This document shows positions 47,590 to 57,064 of a stretch of 64,000 nucleotides of DNA, one piece after another; within the stretch, counting starts at the first letter, position 1, and each line of letters begins with the position of its first letter. This DNA is from Gammaproteobacteria bacterium (lineage in GTDB: Bacteria; Pseudomonadota; Gammaproteobacteria; Xanthomonadales; Wenzhouxiangellaceae), in NCBI GenBank assembly GCA_021772975.1, contig JAJFKY010000006.1, positions 1 through 64,000 of the forward strand, written 5' to 3'. Both the position numbers and the translations under genes were made by a program. Under the pieces are notes generated by a model. It saw only the letters and a program-made list of their open reading frames with translations. It did no database searches and was not told the DNA's origin.

Positions 47590-49124
47590 GGCAGATACTC
47601 AGCCAGGCCATCGATCAGTGCGCCCGCCGTCAAGCCATATTGACCGCCCTGGCTGGCCTTCAGATCACCAGCCAGCGCGTGCGCGGTCACCGCCCGGCAG
47701 ACCTGTCTGAACACCGCTTGCGGCTGTTGCGCCAACAGGCCACCACAGACCCCCGCCAACACATCCCCCATACCGGCAGTTGCCATGCCCGGATTGCCAA
47801 ACGGACACAACGCCAGCCGTCGCTGCTGGGCGAGCACGGTGCCATTGCCTTTCAATACCACGCTGGCCTGATAACGTCGCGCCAGTTCAGTGGCGCTGTG
47901 GAACCGGTCCTGCTGAATACGCGCGGAGTTCGTGTCCAGCAAGTGCGCGGCTTCGCCGGGGTGCGGGGTCAGGGTCAATTGCGCCTTGGCCAGCGGATGC
48001 CGGCGCAGCCACCACAGTCCATCCGCATCGACCACCACCGGTAAAGTCTGCCGATCCTGCGCGGCCAGATACTTCTCCAGGTCATGCCAGCAGCACCGAG
48101 CCCAGTCATCTTGTCCCAATCCGGGTCCGATCACGATACAGTCGGCGCGTTCCAGTAATTCCGGCGCCAACTCAGCTTTATCCTCGTGGCTGACGATCAT
48201 CAGTTCCGCACCGGCGGCGTGCAACTGGCTGGCGTGACGCGCGTGCGTCAGCAGGGTCACCAGCCCGGCGCCACTATGTAACGCCGCCTGACCAGCCAGC
48301 AACCCGGCGCCGGCCATGCCCTGGTTACCGGCAATCACCAGTACATGGCCGTAGGTTTTTTTATGGCTGTTCCGACGGCGTTGCGGCAGTGATGCCAAGG
48401 TGTTCTCAGCAGCCAGCAATTCCACCCGTTGATCAGCAGCATCGGCCTGCAGCGCCGGATAGTCTGATAAGCCCAAGTCAGCCAGCACCAGTTGACCACA
48501 GTGATCCGGGCCATCCAGGGTGAACTGGCCGCGTTTATAAGCCACAAAAGTCACGGTAATAACCGCCTGTACGGCAAGTCCCTCCACCCTGCCGGTATCG
48601 GACTGCAGACCGGTGGGAACATCCAGCGCCAGCACCGGCGCAGGCGCCTGATTGATGGCCGTTACCGCACTGACATAGTCAGCCCGCAACTCACCGTCAA
48701 TGCCGGTACCCAACAGCGCATCCACAATCAATTCAGCATCCTGCAGTTTTTGCCCTACCGATTGATCGTCGCCATCCCAGCGATGCCAGGCGCAGCCGGC
48801 TGATTGCGCCTGGGCAACCGCCAGGGCCGCATCTCCTGCTAACTGTTCCGGTGACTTAAGCGCCAGTACCAACACCTCGCGGCCCGCCGCGCGCAACAGG
48901 CTGGCCAGGGCCCAGCCATCGCCGGCATTATTACCACTGCCGGTCATAATGATGATACGTTGAGCTTCCGGCCAGTTACTGCGCAGCACATTGTGCGCGG
49001 CCGCCGCTGCATCCTGCATCAATTGCCAGGTTGGCACGCCACGCGCCGTGGCCAGAGCCTGGTCCAGTTGCCGCACCTGCCGGGCGGTGTTGAGTATCTG
49101 TCGGGTAGAACTGCGCTTAACCAT
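47586..49124 (-). CDS. nnr: Bifunctional NAD(P)H-hydrate repair enzyme (epimerase/dehydratase)
   Basis: Repairs hydrated NAD(P)H. The N-terminal YjeF_N domain is the NAD(P)HX epimerase (MTGSGNNAGDGWALASLLRA, DALLGTGIDGELR, ALDVPTGLQSDTG). The C-terminal carbohydrate-kinase-like domain is the ADP-dependent dehydratase (GNQGMAGAGLLAGQAALHSG, VIGPGLGQD, TPHPGEAAHLL, GNPGMATAGMGDVLAGVCGG). The ATG at 49124 is preferred to an upstream start, which would overlap queG. It is divergent from queG with only 11 bases between start codons. Confidence 0.95.
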   Translation of the reverse strand: MVKRSSTRQILNTARQVRQLDQALATARGVPTWQLMQDAAAAAHNVLRSNWPEAQRIIIMTGSGNNAGDGWALASLLRAAGREVLVLALKSPEQLAGDAALAVAQAQSAGCAWHRWDGDDQSVGQKLQDAELIVDALLGTGIDGELRADYVSAVTAINQAPAPVLALDVPTGLQSDTGRVEGLAVQAVITVTFVAYKRGQFTLDGPDHCGQLVLADLGLSDYPALQADAADQRVELLAAENTLASLPQRRRNSHKKTYGHVLVIAGNQGMAGAGLLAGQAALHSGAGLVTLLTHARHASQLHAAGAELMIVSHEDKAELAPELLERADCIVIGPGLGQDDWARCCWHDLEKYLAAQDRQTLPVVVDADGLWWLRRHPLAKAQLTLTPHPGEAAHLLDTNSARIQQDRFHSATELARRYQASVVLKGNGTVLAQQRRLALCPFGNPGMATAGMGDVLAGVCGGLLAQQPQAVFRQVCRAVTAHALAGDLKASQGGQYGLTAGALIDGLAEYLP

Positions 49125-49135
49125 ACAACGATTAT

Positions 49136-50236
49136 ATGTCTGACCACGCCAAATCAAACCCTGCTGACCAGCCAGCCATCAATTGGCGGGACCTGGCCGG
49201 GCAAATTAAACTCTGGGCCAGCGCGCTGGGCTTTGACGCAGTGGGTATTACCGACACCGAACTGGGTGAGCATAGCCGGCATCTGCAACGCTGGCTGGCG
49301 CAGCAGCGTCACGGTGAAATGCAGTGGATGCAGCGACACGCCGGGTTACGCGCCGCGCCCGCGCAGTTGCACGCCGATACCATCCGGGTAATCAGCGTGC
49401 GCATGGATTATCTGCATGCCGACGCCACCGCCCCGCAGGCGCTGCTGGAACAACCGCACACGGCAGCCATTTCACGCTATGCCATCGGCCGGGATTACCA
49501 CAAGGTGTTGCGATCACGGCTGGCCAGGCTGGCCAAACAGATCGAGCAGGCCGCCGGTGGCCGCCACCGGGCCTTAGTGGATTCCGCCCCGGTACTGGAA
49601 AAAGCGCTGGCCGAAAAAGCCGGTATCGGCTGGATCGGCAAACACACCAATTTGCTGCACCAGGATGCCGGCGGCTGGTTTTTCCTGGGCGAAATCTATA
49701 CCACCCTGCCACTGCCGATTGATCAACCATCACAGAATCATTGCGGCAGCTGTACCCGCTGCATCGATATCTGCCCCACCCGGGCGATCACCGGCCCATA
49801 TCAGCTGGATGCCCGGCTGTGTATCTCCTATCTGACCATCGAACATCAGAGCGCCATACCTGAGCCGCTGCGGCCGTTGATCGGCAACCGCATCTACGGC
49901 TGTGATGACTGCATTCTGGCGTGCCCCTGGAACAAATTTGCCCAGGCGGCCAGCCAGCCCGATTTTGCGCCCCGCGATCCATTGGATGCGCCTGATCTGG
50001 TCGAGTTGTTTGGCTGGAGTGAAACGGATTTTTTGCACTACACCGAAGGTACCGCCATACGCCGGATCGGTCACGAGCGCTGGCTGCGCAATGTCGCCGT
50101 AGGTCTGGGCAATGCACCCACCACACCGGCTGTGATTAAGGCCCTGGAGGCGCGCCGTGATGACCCTTCTGAACTGGTCCGCGAGCATACCCGCTGGGCG
50201 CTGCGACAACATGCTGATCAGGCGCTGCTGTGTTAA
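49136..50236 (+). CDS. queG: Epoxyqueuosine reductase QueG
   Basis: Cobalamin and Fe-S dependent enzyme that makes queuosine in the tRNA wobble position. The 366-aa protein has LGFDAVGITDTEL, the DSAPVLEKALAEKAGIGWIG motif, two [4Fe-4S] motifs, CGSCTRCIDICPTRAI and YGCDDCILACPWN, and a C-terminal HEAT-like end. The start codon lies 11 bases from the start of the divergent nnr, so its promoter must overlap nnr coding sequence. In E. coli queG is also next to the yjeF gene. Confidence 0.95.
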   Translation: MSDHAKSNPADQPAINWRDLAGQIKLWASALGFDAVGITDTELGEHSRHLQRWLAQQRHGEMQWMQRHAGLRAAPAQLHADTIRVISVRMDYLHADATAPQALLEQPHTAAISRYAIGRDYHKVLRSRLARLAKQIEQAAGGRHRALVDSAPVLEKALAEKAGIGWIGKHTNLLHQDAGGWFFLGEIYTTLPLPIDQPSQNHCGSCTRCIDICPTRAITGPYQLDARLCISYLTIEHQSAIPEPLRPLIGNRIYGCDDCILACPWNKFAQAASQPDFAPRDPLDAPDLVELFGWSETDFLHYTEGTAIRRIGHERWLRNVAVGLGNAPTTPAVIKALEARRDDPSELVREHTRWALRQHADQALLC

Positions 50237-50298
50237 AATAACCGGCTTGATTAAACCAACGATGCGTGCCCAAAAGCACCTACAGATTCGAGGCTTCT

Positions 50299-51807
50299 AT
50301 GAGCATACTGAACAAGTTAACCATTCTCCGGGAAACCGGCGGCGCGGCCCTCACCCATGGTTTGCCGGACGACGTGATCGAACGCTTTGCCGCCCTCGAC
50401 GGCGACCTGGAAAAGGCGGTCGATCAGGCACTCGCCAACCTGCAGGAACTGCGTGACCAGCATGGCGACCTGCTGGCCGGAGACGAGCAGGAACTGCTGC
50501 ACACCCTGCAGGCTGATTACGTTAACTTTTATGCCGATGACGCCGTCAATCCCTATATTACCCTGGCAGGCAAAGGCCCCTGGATCATCACCCTGAAAGG
50601 CGCAGTGCTGCACGACAACGGCGGCTACGGCATGCTTGGCTTCGGTCATGCTCCGCAGGCGATCATTGACACCATGGCGCAACCGCACGTGATGGCCAAT
50701 GTGATGAGCCCGAATATGAGCCATCTGACTTTTGCCAAAGCCCTGCGCCGGGAAATCGGCCATCGCCGGCCGGAAAAGCATTGCCCGTTCGCACGTTTTC
50801 TATGCCTGAACTCCGGTTCAGAAGCGGTTACCGTGGCTGCGCGTATCTCGGACATCAATGCCAAAGCGCATACCGATCCGGGCGGCCCGCATGCCGACAA
50901 AGAAATCATGGTACTGGCGCTGGCCGGTGGTTTTCACGGCCGCACCGACCGTCCCGCGCAGTATTCAGATTCCACCCGCGCCACCTATCGCAAGCATCTG
51001 GCCAGCTTCCGCGATCGGGATAATCTGCTGACCGTCAAACCCAACGATGTGGCAGCCCTGCGTCAGGTATTTGCCCAGGCCGAACGGGATGGGATATTTA
51101 TCGAATCCATGTTTATGGAACCGGTGATGGGCGAAGGCAATCCCGGCCAGGCCATCACCCCTGAGTTTTATGCCGCGGCACGTGAATTGACCACTCAGCA
51201 TGGCGCCTTGCTGCTGGTGGACAGTATTCAGGCCGGCCTGCGCACCCACGGCGTGTTGTCGATTGTGGATTACCCGGGTTTTGAAAACCTGGCGCCACCG
51301 GATATGGAAACCTATTCCAAGGCGCTCAACGCCGGGCAATACCCGTTGTCCGTGCTGGCGATGACTGACGCTACCGCGAAGATTTACCGCAAGGGCGTGT
51401 ATGGCAACACCATGACCGCCAATCCGCGCGCCCTGGATGTTGGTACCACCGTGCTGAATCTGTTGACCCCGGAGCTGCGTGAAAACATCCGCGCGCGCGG
51501 TCAGGAATTCCTGCAGAAGTTCACGGTATTAAAAGACGAACTGAAAGGCCTGATCACCAAAGTTCAGGGCACCGGCCTGCTGTTCTCGATCGAACTGGAC
51601 CCACGCTATAAAAGTTACGGCTCCGACAGCACCGAAGAATACATGCGGATACACGGTATCAATGTGATTCATGGCGGGGTTAATTCACTGCGTTATACAC
51701 CGCACTTCGGCATTACCAGTGCGGAAGTCGATATGCTGGTGGATGCAACCCGTCAGGCGCTGTTGCATGGCCCGGTCAAGGCCAGCGAAGAAGCGGTGGC
51801 AGCTTAG
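50299..51807 (+). CDS. Class III pyridoxal-phosphate aminotransferase, unassigned substrate
   Basis: A 502-aa fold-type I enzyme. An N-terminal extension of about 90 residues precedes the core: LNSGSEAVTVAARISD (cofactor phosphate loop), GGFHGRTDRPAQYSD, LLVDSIQAGLRTHG (the ring-binding Asp is kept although DEV is replaced by DSI), and a Schiff-base lysine in METYSKALNAGQYPLSVL. The ATG at 50299 has GAGG 5 bases upstream. It stands alone between queG and the bat operon. Family members of this length lack a firm substrate, so none is given. Confidence 0.85.
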   Translation: MSILNKLTILRETGGAALTHGLPDDVIERFAALDGDLEKAVDQALANLQELRDQHGDLLAGDEQELLHTLQADYVNFYADDAVNPYITLAGKGPWIITLKGAVLHDNGGYGMLGFGHAPQAIIDTMAQPHVMANVMSPNMSHLTFAKALRREIGHRRPEKHCPFARFLCLNSGSEAVTVAARISDINAKAHTDPGGPHADKEIMVLALAGGFHGRTDRPAQYSDSTRATYRKHLASFRDRDNLLTVKPNDVAALRQVFAQAERDGIFIESMFMEPVMGEGNPGQAITPEFYAAARELTTQHGALLLVDSIQAGLRTHGVLSIVDYPGFENLAPPDMETYSKALNAGQYPLSVLAMTDATAKIYRKGVYGNTMTANPRALDVGTTVLNLLTPELRENIRARGQEFLQKFTVLKDELKGLITKVQGTGLLFSIELDPRYKSYGSDSTEEYMRIHGINVIHGGVNSLRYTPHFGITSAEVDMLVDATRQALLHGPVKASEEAVAA

Positions 51808-51944
51808 CAGGCAATACGATATCAGCGAAAATGCATGGCAGCCTGGGCTGCTGCCAGCATCGGGTTAATTGGCAGCGCTGGCAATTAGCCGAAAAAGAGC
51901 TCTCCGGTTCTAATCAACAGTCAAGCTCACAACAATCAGCTCAA

Positions 51945-53684
51945 TCAATGCAGCGGCGGATAAAGCTCCGGCAACAGTGAATCATCGGCTTTAACCGGGT
52001 CATGTTTCCGCTGTCTGGCCGGCAAGCCCCGGGCCAGTAATGCCTGCAGCGCTGTACCATCCCAGTCAGCTTGCTGGCGTCTATAGCAGGCGCGTTCCAA
52101 CTCCAGTAACGCCTGCCGCCACTGCGTTTGTTCCAGAGCGTTAATCACCTGCCCCAGATGCTTGATACCCACGTCATCCCAGGCTGCGCCGGCCCAGGCA
52201 GTCAAAGCAGCGGCGGCCGCGGTCGGCGCATTATCCTGGCAGGCTTCGCGGCAGGCCTGCCTGGCTGCCCTGATCGTCAGTGCCTGTTGCTCAGCCGCCG
52301 CTGTGCGCAGCTCTGGCACACCACGCTGAGCGTGGCGGGCACGCCACCAGGCCAGCAGTGTCAGCAGCCATAACCCGGCAAAACCAAAACTCATATAGGG
52401 CCACAGACCGGGCTCAATCGGGCCGTTGGAGACAGCCTCTGAGACGGCTGCGGGGGCAGGCAAAGGGAGACTGCCCTGGGCGCTGGAAGAACCATTATCC
52501 AGGGCCGGCAGAATCTCAATTGTGCTGGCTGGAATACTGGCCTGACGCTGCCGGTTGCTGGTGGTATCCCACCAGTCCAACTGGATGGCCGGCAACTGTA
52601 ATGTGCCTGCCGTGGTGGGCACAATCGCCTGCTTGACAGTACGCTGCCCGATAATCTGTTTACCCTGGACACCACTGTTACCGACCGGCTTATCAGCGTA
52701 TACACGAGTTCCGTCCGGCGCGGGCGCCGCAATATCCGGCAGCATGACATCGGCTAAACCCAGTGCCGATAACTCGATGGTGCGCGTCAATGGCTCGCCC
52801 ACGCGGTATTCAAACGTTTGATCGATCCCGGATTCACGCAGTTGCAAAGCGCTGGCCGGTAGCCACTCAGCCCCCGTATAGGCAGCCGGCACCGGCAATA
52901 CATCGATTTCCAGCGCATTGCTGCGCCGGGTGATGCGTCGTCCGGCGCTGGAATTGAAAAAACTGCTGCGCGCACTGCCGCCCACCCGGCCTGACAACTG
53001 TACCGGTGCGATCTCCAGGCGCCCGCTGCGCTGGGCAAACATGGCATACCGTCGTTCCACCACGTTATAGCGTCGGCCGGCTCGCTGCGCCGTATATTGC
53101 GTGTCCTCACCCAGTTTCTCGATGATCACGCCGGATGGTTCCGGCTCACTCAGGGCGGCATCATTGATCTGAGTCGCATACAACAACCGAACCACCACGG
53201 TGAACTGGGCCTGTACGTAAGGTGTTGACGGCTCAGCCTGCATTTCCAGCACAAAATCGGGTGGCGCAACATCACTGTCGGTTATTTCCGGCTCCGGCTG
53301 CACGCTCAAGCTCAGTGCCGGGGTGTATTGATCGCCTACCGGGATCGGTGGAATGGTGAGCTCACCAGCCTGTTTGGGTTCCAGCACCAGCTGCAGTTGC
53401 GTGATCGCCTGTTGCTGGCCGTTACTGATATTGACCTGGGTCTGAGTGTTGCTGTTGAGTACCTCAAACTGTCCTTCCAGCACACTCAAATCGGGACGCA
53501 ATCCGCCTGCGCTGCCCTGCCGCTCTATCCTCAGGGTCACTGTTTCACCGAGCACCATCTGGGTTCGATCAAGCCGTGCCGTAAGTGGTTGCGACTGCGC
53601 CCACAGCAACACCGGATACAGCATCAGTGCTGTCAGGCACAGTCTGAGATATGTTTTCAACGCAACTTGAATAGCTATGGTCAT
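51945..53684 (-). CDS. batD: BatD-type oxygen-tolerance membrane protein
   Basis: A 579-aa protein with a signal peptide (residues about 11-29), beta-rich Ig-like domains (MVLGETVTLRIERQG, then VVVRLLYATQIND and FEYRVGEPLTRTIELSALGL) and a C-terminal transmembrane helix (about 425-445) followed by a cytoplasmic tail. It matches the BatD family. The ATG overlaps the batB/C stop by TAATG. Last gene of a six-gene run. Such operons are linked to aerotolerance in Bacteroides and to chaperone-like roles elsewhere; the role here is not known. Confidence 0.88.
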   Translation of the reverse strand: MTIAIQVALKTYLRLCLTALMLYPVLLWAQSQPLTARLDRTQMVLGETVTLRIERQGSAGGLRPDLSVLEGQFEVLNSNTQTQVNISNGQQQAITQLQLVLEPKQAGELTIPPIPVGDQYTPALSLSVQPEPEITDSDVAPPDFVLEMQAEPSTPYVQAQFTVVVRLLYATQINDAALSEPEPSGVIIEKLGEDTQYTAQRAGRRYNVVERRYAMFAQRSGRLEIAPVQLSGRVGGSARSSFFNSSAGRRITRRSNALEIDVLPVPAAYTGAEWLPASALQLRESGIDQTFEYRVGEPLTRTIELSALGLADVMLPDIAAPAPDGTRVYADKPVGNSGVQGKQIIGQRTVKQAIVPTTAGTLQLPAIQLDWWDTTSNRQRQASIPASTIEILPALDNGSSSAQGSLPLPAPAAVSEAVSNGPIEPGLWPYMSFGFAGLWLLTLLAWWRARHAQRGVPELRTAAAEQQALTIRAARQACREACQDNAPTAAAAALTAWAGAAWDDVGIKHLGQVINALEQTQWRQALLELERACYRRQQADWDGTALQALLARGLPARQRKHDPVKADDSLLPELYPPLH

Positions 53685-55552
53685 TACCAGTCGTCCTCAT
53701 CTGAATCGCCCTGACCAGCCACATCGGGCCGCTGCCGCTGCTGATATTGATAGCGGAATTTATTCCTCAATAAAGCGCCCGGATCATCCGGGATACGCCG
53801 TAACCATTGTTCCACTGCGCGCTGTTGCTCCGCTTCCGCCTCACTTAGCTCACCAGGTTGAAGCTGCGCCTCCTGCTGCGGTGGGTCAGCCTGCTGTTCA
53901 GCTGGCTGCTGCCGGGCAGCATCGGATGGCTCATCAGACTGCTGCTGTTCTGGTTGCTGTTCATCCTGCGCCCCTGGCTGCTGTTGCTCCTCTGGCTGCG
54001 CTGGCTGTGCAGCCTGGTCGCTCTGGTTTTGCTGTTGATCCTGCGGCTCAGTCTGGTCCTGATCCTGACTTTGGTCCTGATCCTGCTGCTGGTCGGATGA
54101 CTGCTGCTGGTCCTGCTGTTGTTCACCATCCTGAGACTGCTGCTCCTGTTCCTGCTGTAGACTTTTCAACAGTTCCAGATTAGCCTGCGCATCCTGCATC
54201 CCGGGCGCCTGCCGCAAAGCCTCCTGGTAGGCTTGCATGGCCTCATCGTATTGCCCCTGTTGCGCCAGTGCATTGCCCAGATTGTAGGCGCTGTCAGCGT
54301 TGCCATTAGCTTCCAGAGCCTGACTGAAGGCCTGCGCGGCGGCGGCATAGTCACCACTGCGATAATAGGCTTCGCCCGCCAGTAAGGGCTGTTTCGCCAA
54401 CTGCTCCGCCAGCTCCGCGGCTTGCTGATGGTCGCCCTGCGTCAGTGCCTGGCGGGTTTGCTGGGCCGGTGTCCGCCACCAGTCCCGCCAGGCCGCCTGC
54501 GCCGGCATGGGCTGCCACAGTAAAGCCGGCAACAGCCACCAGCACAACAACCAGCCGCGCCGAAACAGCATGGCCGCCAGCGGTAACAGCAGCAGGATCA
54601 GCCACGGCCCCTGTTCACGCCACAACTCGCTGCTCATGGCGTCGCTGCGGCTGTTGTCGGCGGCGCTCCGGTCAACCTGCTCAGGGGACTGTTCCGGCAA
54701 CAGATAATCCAGATCACGGGTATCCACCGTTAACTGGCTGAAGCGCCCCCCGCCCAGCCTGGCCAGGGCCTGTAACTCAGCCGGCTGCAGCCGCGGTACG
54801 ACGATGTCGCCGTCGCTGTCCTGAACAAATCCGCCCTCCGGCAGGGGAATAGGCGCGCCCTGTTCAGTCCCCACCGCCAGCACGGAAACGCGCATGCCCT
54901 GACGGCGTAAAGCTTCCGCCACCGGCCCGGCCTGCTCACTGTTGACCGCATCGGCGATCAGTAAAATCTCGCCCGTGGTGCTGCCCGCCTGAGTCAATAA
55001 ATCAGCGGCCTGCTGTAAAGCCAGATCAACCCGCGCGCCCTGCACCGGCATGATGTCCGGCGCCAGCGCCGGCAACAAAGCCTGGATGGTGCGGCTGTCA
55101 TTGGTCAACGGGCTGATCACAAAGGCTTCGCCGGCGAAGGCCACCAGACCAACCTGACCCTCACGGCTGCGATTCAGGATATCTTCCAGCTTGAACAGCG
55201 CCTGCTCCAGACGGCTGGGCTTTTGATCCGTGGCCAGCATGGAGCGGGATAAATCCAGCACCATCACGCGCGCCTGCACCGCCCGCAGCAGCGGTTGCGG
55301 CTGCCGCTCCCAGACCGGTCCGGCCAGTGCCAGCACCGCCAGGATGCCAGCCATACCCAGCCATAGCGATAACCCGCGTCCACTGCCGCTGGGTGCCTGC
55401 TGCTGGCCGGATAACCACTCCAGCAGCGGCCGATCGACCAAGCCCTGCCAGGCACTGCCGGCCAAGCGCTGACGCGCCTGCCACAGCAACACCACCAGCG
55501 GCAGCAGGGCCAATAACCACCAGGGCCTGAGAAAGTGAAATTCAGCCAGCAT
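53684..55552 (-). CDS. BatB/BatC fusion: VWA domain plus TPR and acidic Gln-rich tail
   Basis: A 622-aa fusion. N-terminal helices, then a von Willebrand A domain with MIDAS site DLSRS (100-104), a C-terminal pair of membrane helices (about 320-350), TPR repeats (about 390-460; YYRSGDYAAAAQAF and AYNLGNALAQQGQYDEAM) and a low-complexity Gln/Asp/Glu segment (about 463-570) before a final WLRRIPDDPGALLRNKFRYQ. BatB and BatC are separate in Bacteroides. Overlaps batA by 11 bases. Confidence 0.88.
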   Translation of the reverse strand: MLAEFHFLRPWWLLALLPLVVLLWQARQRLAGSAWQGLVDRPLLEWLSGQQQAPSGSGRGLSLWLGMAGILAVLALAGPVWERQPQPLLRAVQARVMVLDLSRSMLATDQKPSRLEQALFKLEDILNRSREGQVGLVAFAGEAFVISPLTNDSRTIQALLPALAPDIMPVQGARVDLALQQAADLLTQAGSTTGEILLIADAVNSEQAGPVAEALRRQGMRVSVLAVGTEQGAPIPLPEGGFVQDSDGDIVVPRLQPAELQALARLGGGRFSQLTVDTRDLDYLLPEQSPEQVDRSAADNSRSDAMSSELWREQGPWLILLLLPLAAMLFRRGWLLCWWLLPALLWQPMPAQAAWRDWWRTPAQQTRQALTQGDHQQAAELAEQLAKQPLLAGEAYYRSGDYAAAAQAFSQALEANGNADSAYNLGNALAQQGQYDEAMQAYQEALRQAPGMQDAQANLELLKSLQQEQEQQSQDGEQQQDQQQSSDQQQDQDQSQDQDQTEPQDQQQNQSDQAAQPAQPEEQQQPGAQDEQQPEQQQSDEPSDAARQQPAEQQADPPQQEAQLQPGELSEAEAEQQRAVEQWLRRIPDDPGALLRNKFRYQYQQRQRPDVAGQGDSDEDDW

Positions 55553-56585
55553 ATTGCGCCACCCGCCGACGGTTTAAAGCTGGCCACAATTGCACCAGCC
55601 CCAGCAGCAAAGCCATGGCCAGCGCCGCCCCCAGCGGCCAGTAAAACCGCTCACTGACCGGCCGAAAAACCTCCGGGTCAGCGGCCGCCGGCTCCAGTTC
55701 GTCCAGCTGGGCATATATTGATTGCAGGTCCTGCAGCGACCTGGCCCGGAAATACTGCCCACCGGTCAGTTCAGCAATCTGTCTGAGACTGGCTTCATCC
55801 AGATCGGCCGAAGGATTACTCCAGCGGCGGCCGAACAAGGTGTTGACCTGCCGCGCGTCCGCGCCGATGCCGATGGTGTAAACCGTCAGGCCTTCGCCGG
55901 CGGCCAGTCGCGCCGCTTCCAACGGCTCCACGCTGCCGGCGGTATTGGCGCCATCGGTCAACAGGATCAGGACCTTCTGTTCACTCTCGGTCTGCTGCAG
56001 GTGCTTCAGCGCCAGACCCAGCGCATCACCAATCGCGGTTTCCCGGCCAGCCAGTCCGATCTCCGCTTCATACAACAGGGTCCGGGTGGTTGCCCGGTCA
56101 AAGGTCAGCGGGGTCTGCAGATAGGCCTGACTGCCAAACAGGATCAGGCCCAATCGGTCGCCCACCCGGCGGGTCAGAAATTCTCCCGCAACGGCTTTTA
56201 CAGCCAGCAGACGGGTGATCCGCCGGCCTTCAAACACCATATCTTCCTGGCGCATGCTGCCGGATATATCCACCGCCATCAGCACGTCCCGTCCGGTCAC
56301 CGGCACTTCCACCTGCTCACCCACGTACTGTGGACGGGCGGCAGCCAGCACCAGCAGCAGCCAGACCAGCAGCGCGGCGATCCGCACCCAGCGTGGCCCG
56401 CTCAGTGGCGCTGCATCGGCCGCCGCCAGCGCGGTGTAAAAAGGCACCGGCAAAGCGGTGCTGCCGGCATGCCGTGCCGGTGGCAGCAACAGATAGGCCA
56501 GCAAGGGCAACAACAGCGCGGCAAAGGCCCACGGCCAGGCAAATTGATTCCAGCCCAACGGCCCGGCCAGCCACTCAACGCTCAT
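55542..56585 (-). CDS. batA: BatA-type VWA-domain membrane protein
   Basis: A 347-aa membrane protein: two N-terminal helices, a VWA domain with MIDAS DISGSMRQEDM, DRLGLILFG and ILLTDGANTAGSV, and a C-terminal helix (about 315-338). In MoxR systems such proteins hold metal ions and partner proteins at the membrane. Overlaps the DUF4381 gene by four bases and batB by 11. Confidence 0.9.
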   Translation of the reverse strand: MSVEWLAGPLGWNQFAWPWAFAALLLPLLAYLLLPPARHAGSTALPVPFYTALAAADAAPLSGPRWVRIAALLVWLLLVLAAARPQYVGEQVEVPVTGRDVLMAVDISGSMRQEDMVFEGRRITRLLAVKAVAGEFLTRRVGDRLGLILFGSQAYLQTPLTFDRATTRTLLYEAEIGLAGRETAIGDALGLALKHLQQTESEQKVLILLTDGANTAGSVEPLEAARLAAGEGLTVYTIGIGADARQVNTLFGRRWSNPSADLDEASLRQIAELTGGQYFRARSLQDLQSIYAQLDELEPAAADPEVFRPVSERFYWPLGAALAMALLLGLVQLWPALNRRRVAQYAG

Positions 56586-57052
56586 CTGATCCCCCTGAGC
56601 TGCCGCCGGGCCCAGTTCTGTACTACGGCCTGCAGGGCTTCCGCGTCCACCTCGGCCTGGCGTTGATAAGGCGCGTCCAGCAGCGCCCGGCCCGGCCCGC
56701 TGGTGAACGGCTGACCGGCGGCACCGCTATCCAGATAGTCTAAAAAAGCCTCACCGCTCAGACCCAGTTGCCGCTGCGCGCCAGCGGCCAGCATCACCCG
56801 CCGCATCAGACGATGCAGCTCAGCCGCCAGACGAGTTGTATCAAGATGGTCCTGATAAGTGCGATAAACGATTCTGAACTGTTTCAATATGGCCTGCTGC
56901 CGGCGCCGCCGGCGATACCAGCGAATGGCATAACCCAACGCCACCAGCGTGATCAGCAGCAACACCGCCAGCAACCACCAGCCCGGCGCCAGCGGCCAGA
57001 ACCCCGGATCAGGCGCGGCATGAATATCCCTCAGGTCAGCCAGCGGGTTCAT
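56582..57052 (-). CDS. DUF4381 membrane protein
   Basis: A 156-aa protein with one transmembrane helix (about 25-45, PLAPGWWLLAVLLLITLVALG) and a charged helical tail including RYRRRRRQQAILKQF-like basic residues. It matches the DUF4381 proteins that lie between DUF58 and BatA genes in proteobacteria. It follows the DUF58 gene by 12 bases and overlaps batA. Function unknown. Confidence 0.85.
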   Translation of the reverse strand: MNPLADLRDIHAAPDPGFWPLAPGWWLLAVLLLITLVALGYAIRWYRRRRRQQAILKQFRIVYRTYQDHLDTTRLAAELHRLMRRVMLAAGAQRQLGLSGEAFLDYLDSGAAGQPFTSGPGRALLDAPYQRQAEVDAEALQAVVQNWARRQLRGIR

Positions 57053-57064
57053 GAGTCGGGGCCT

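Noticed and set aside
51808-51944. Terminator between aminotransferase and batD
   Set aside because: A TGGCAGC/GCTGCCA hairpin near 51836 is present, but there is no T tract on either strand, so I did not call it.
53858-54100. A hydrophobic Leu-rich frame opposite the batB/C tail
   Set aside because: It is the antisense of CAG/GAC-rich codons for Gln and Asp; Leu runs are expected by chance there.
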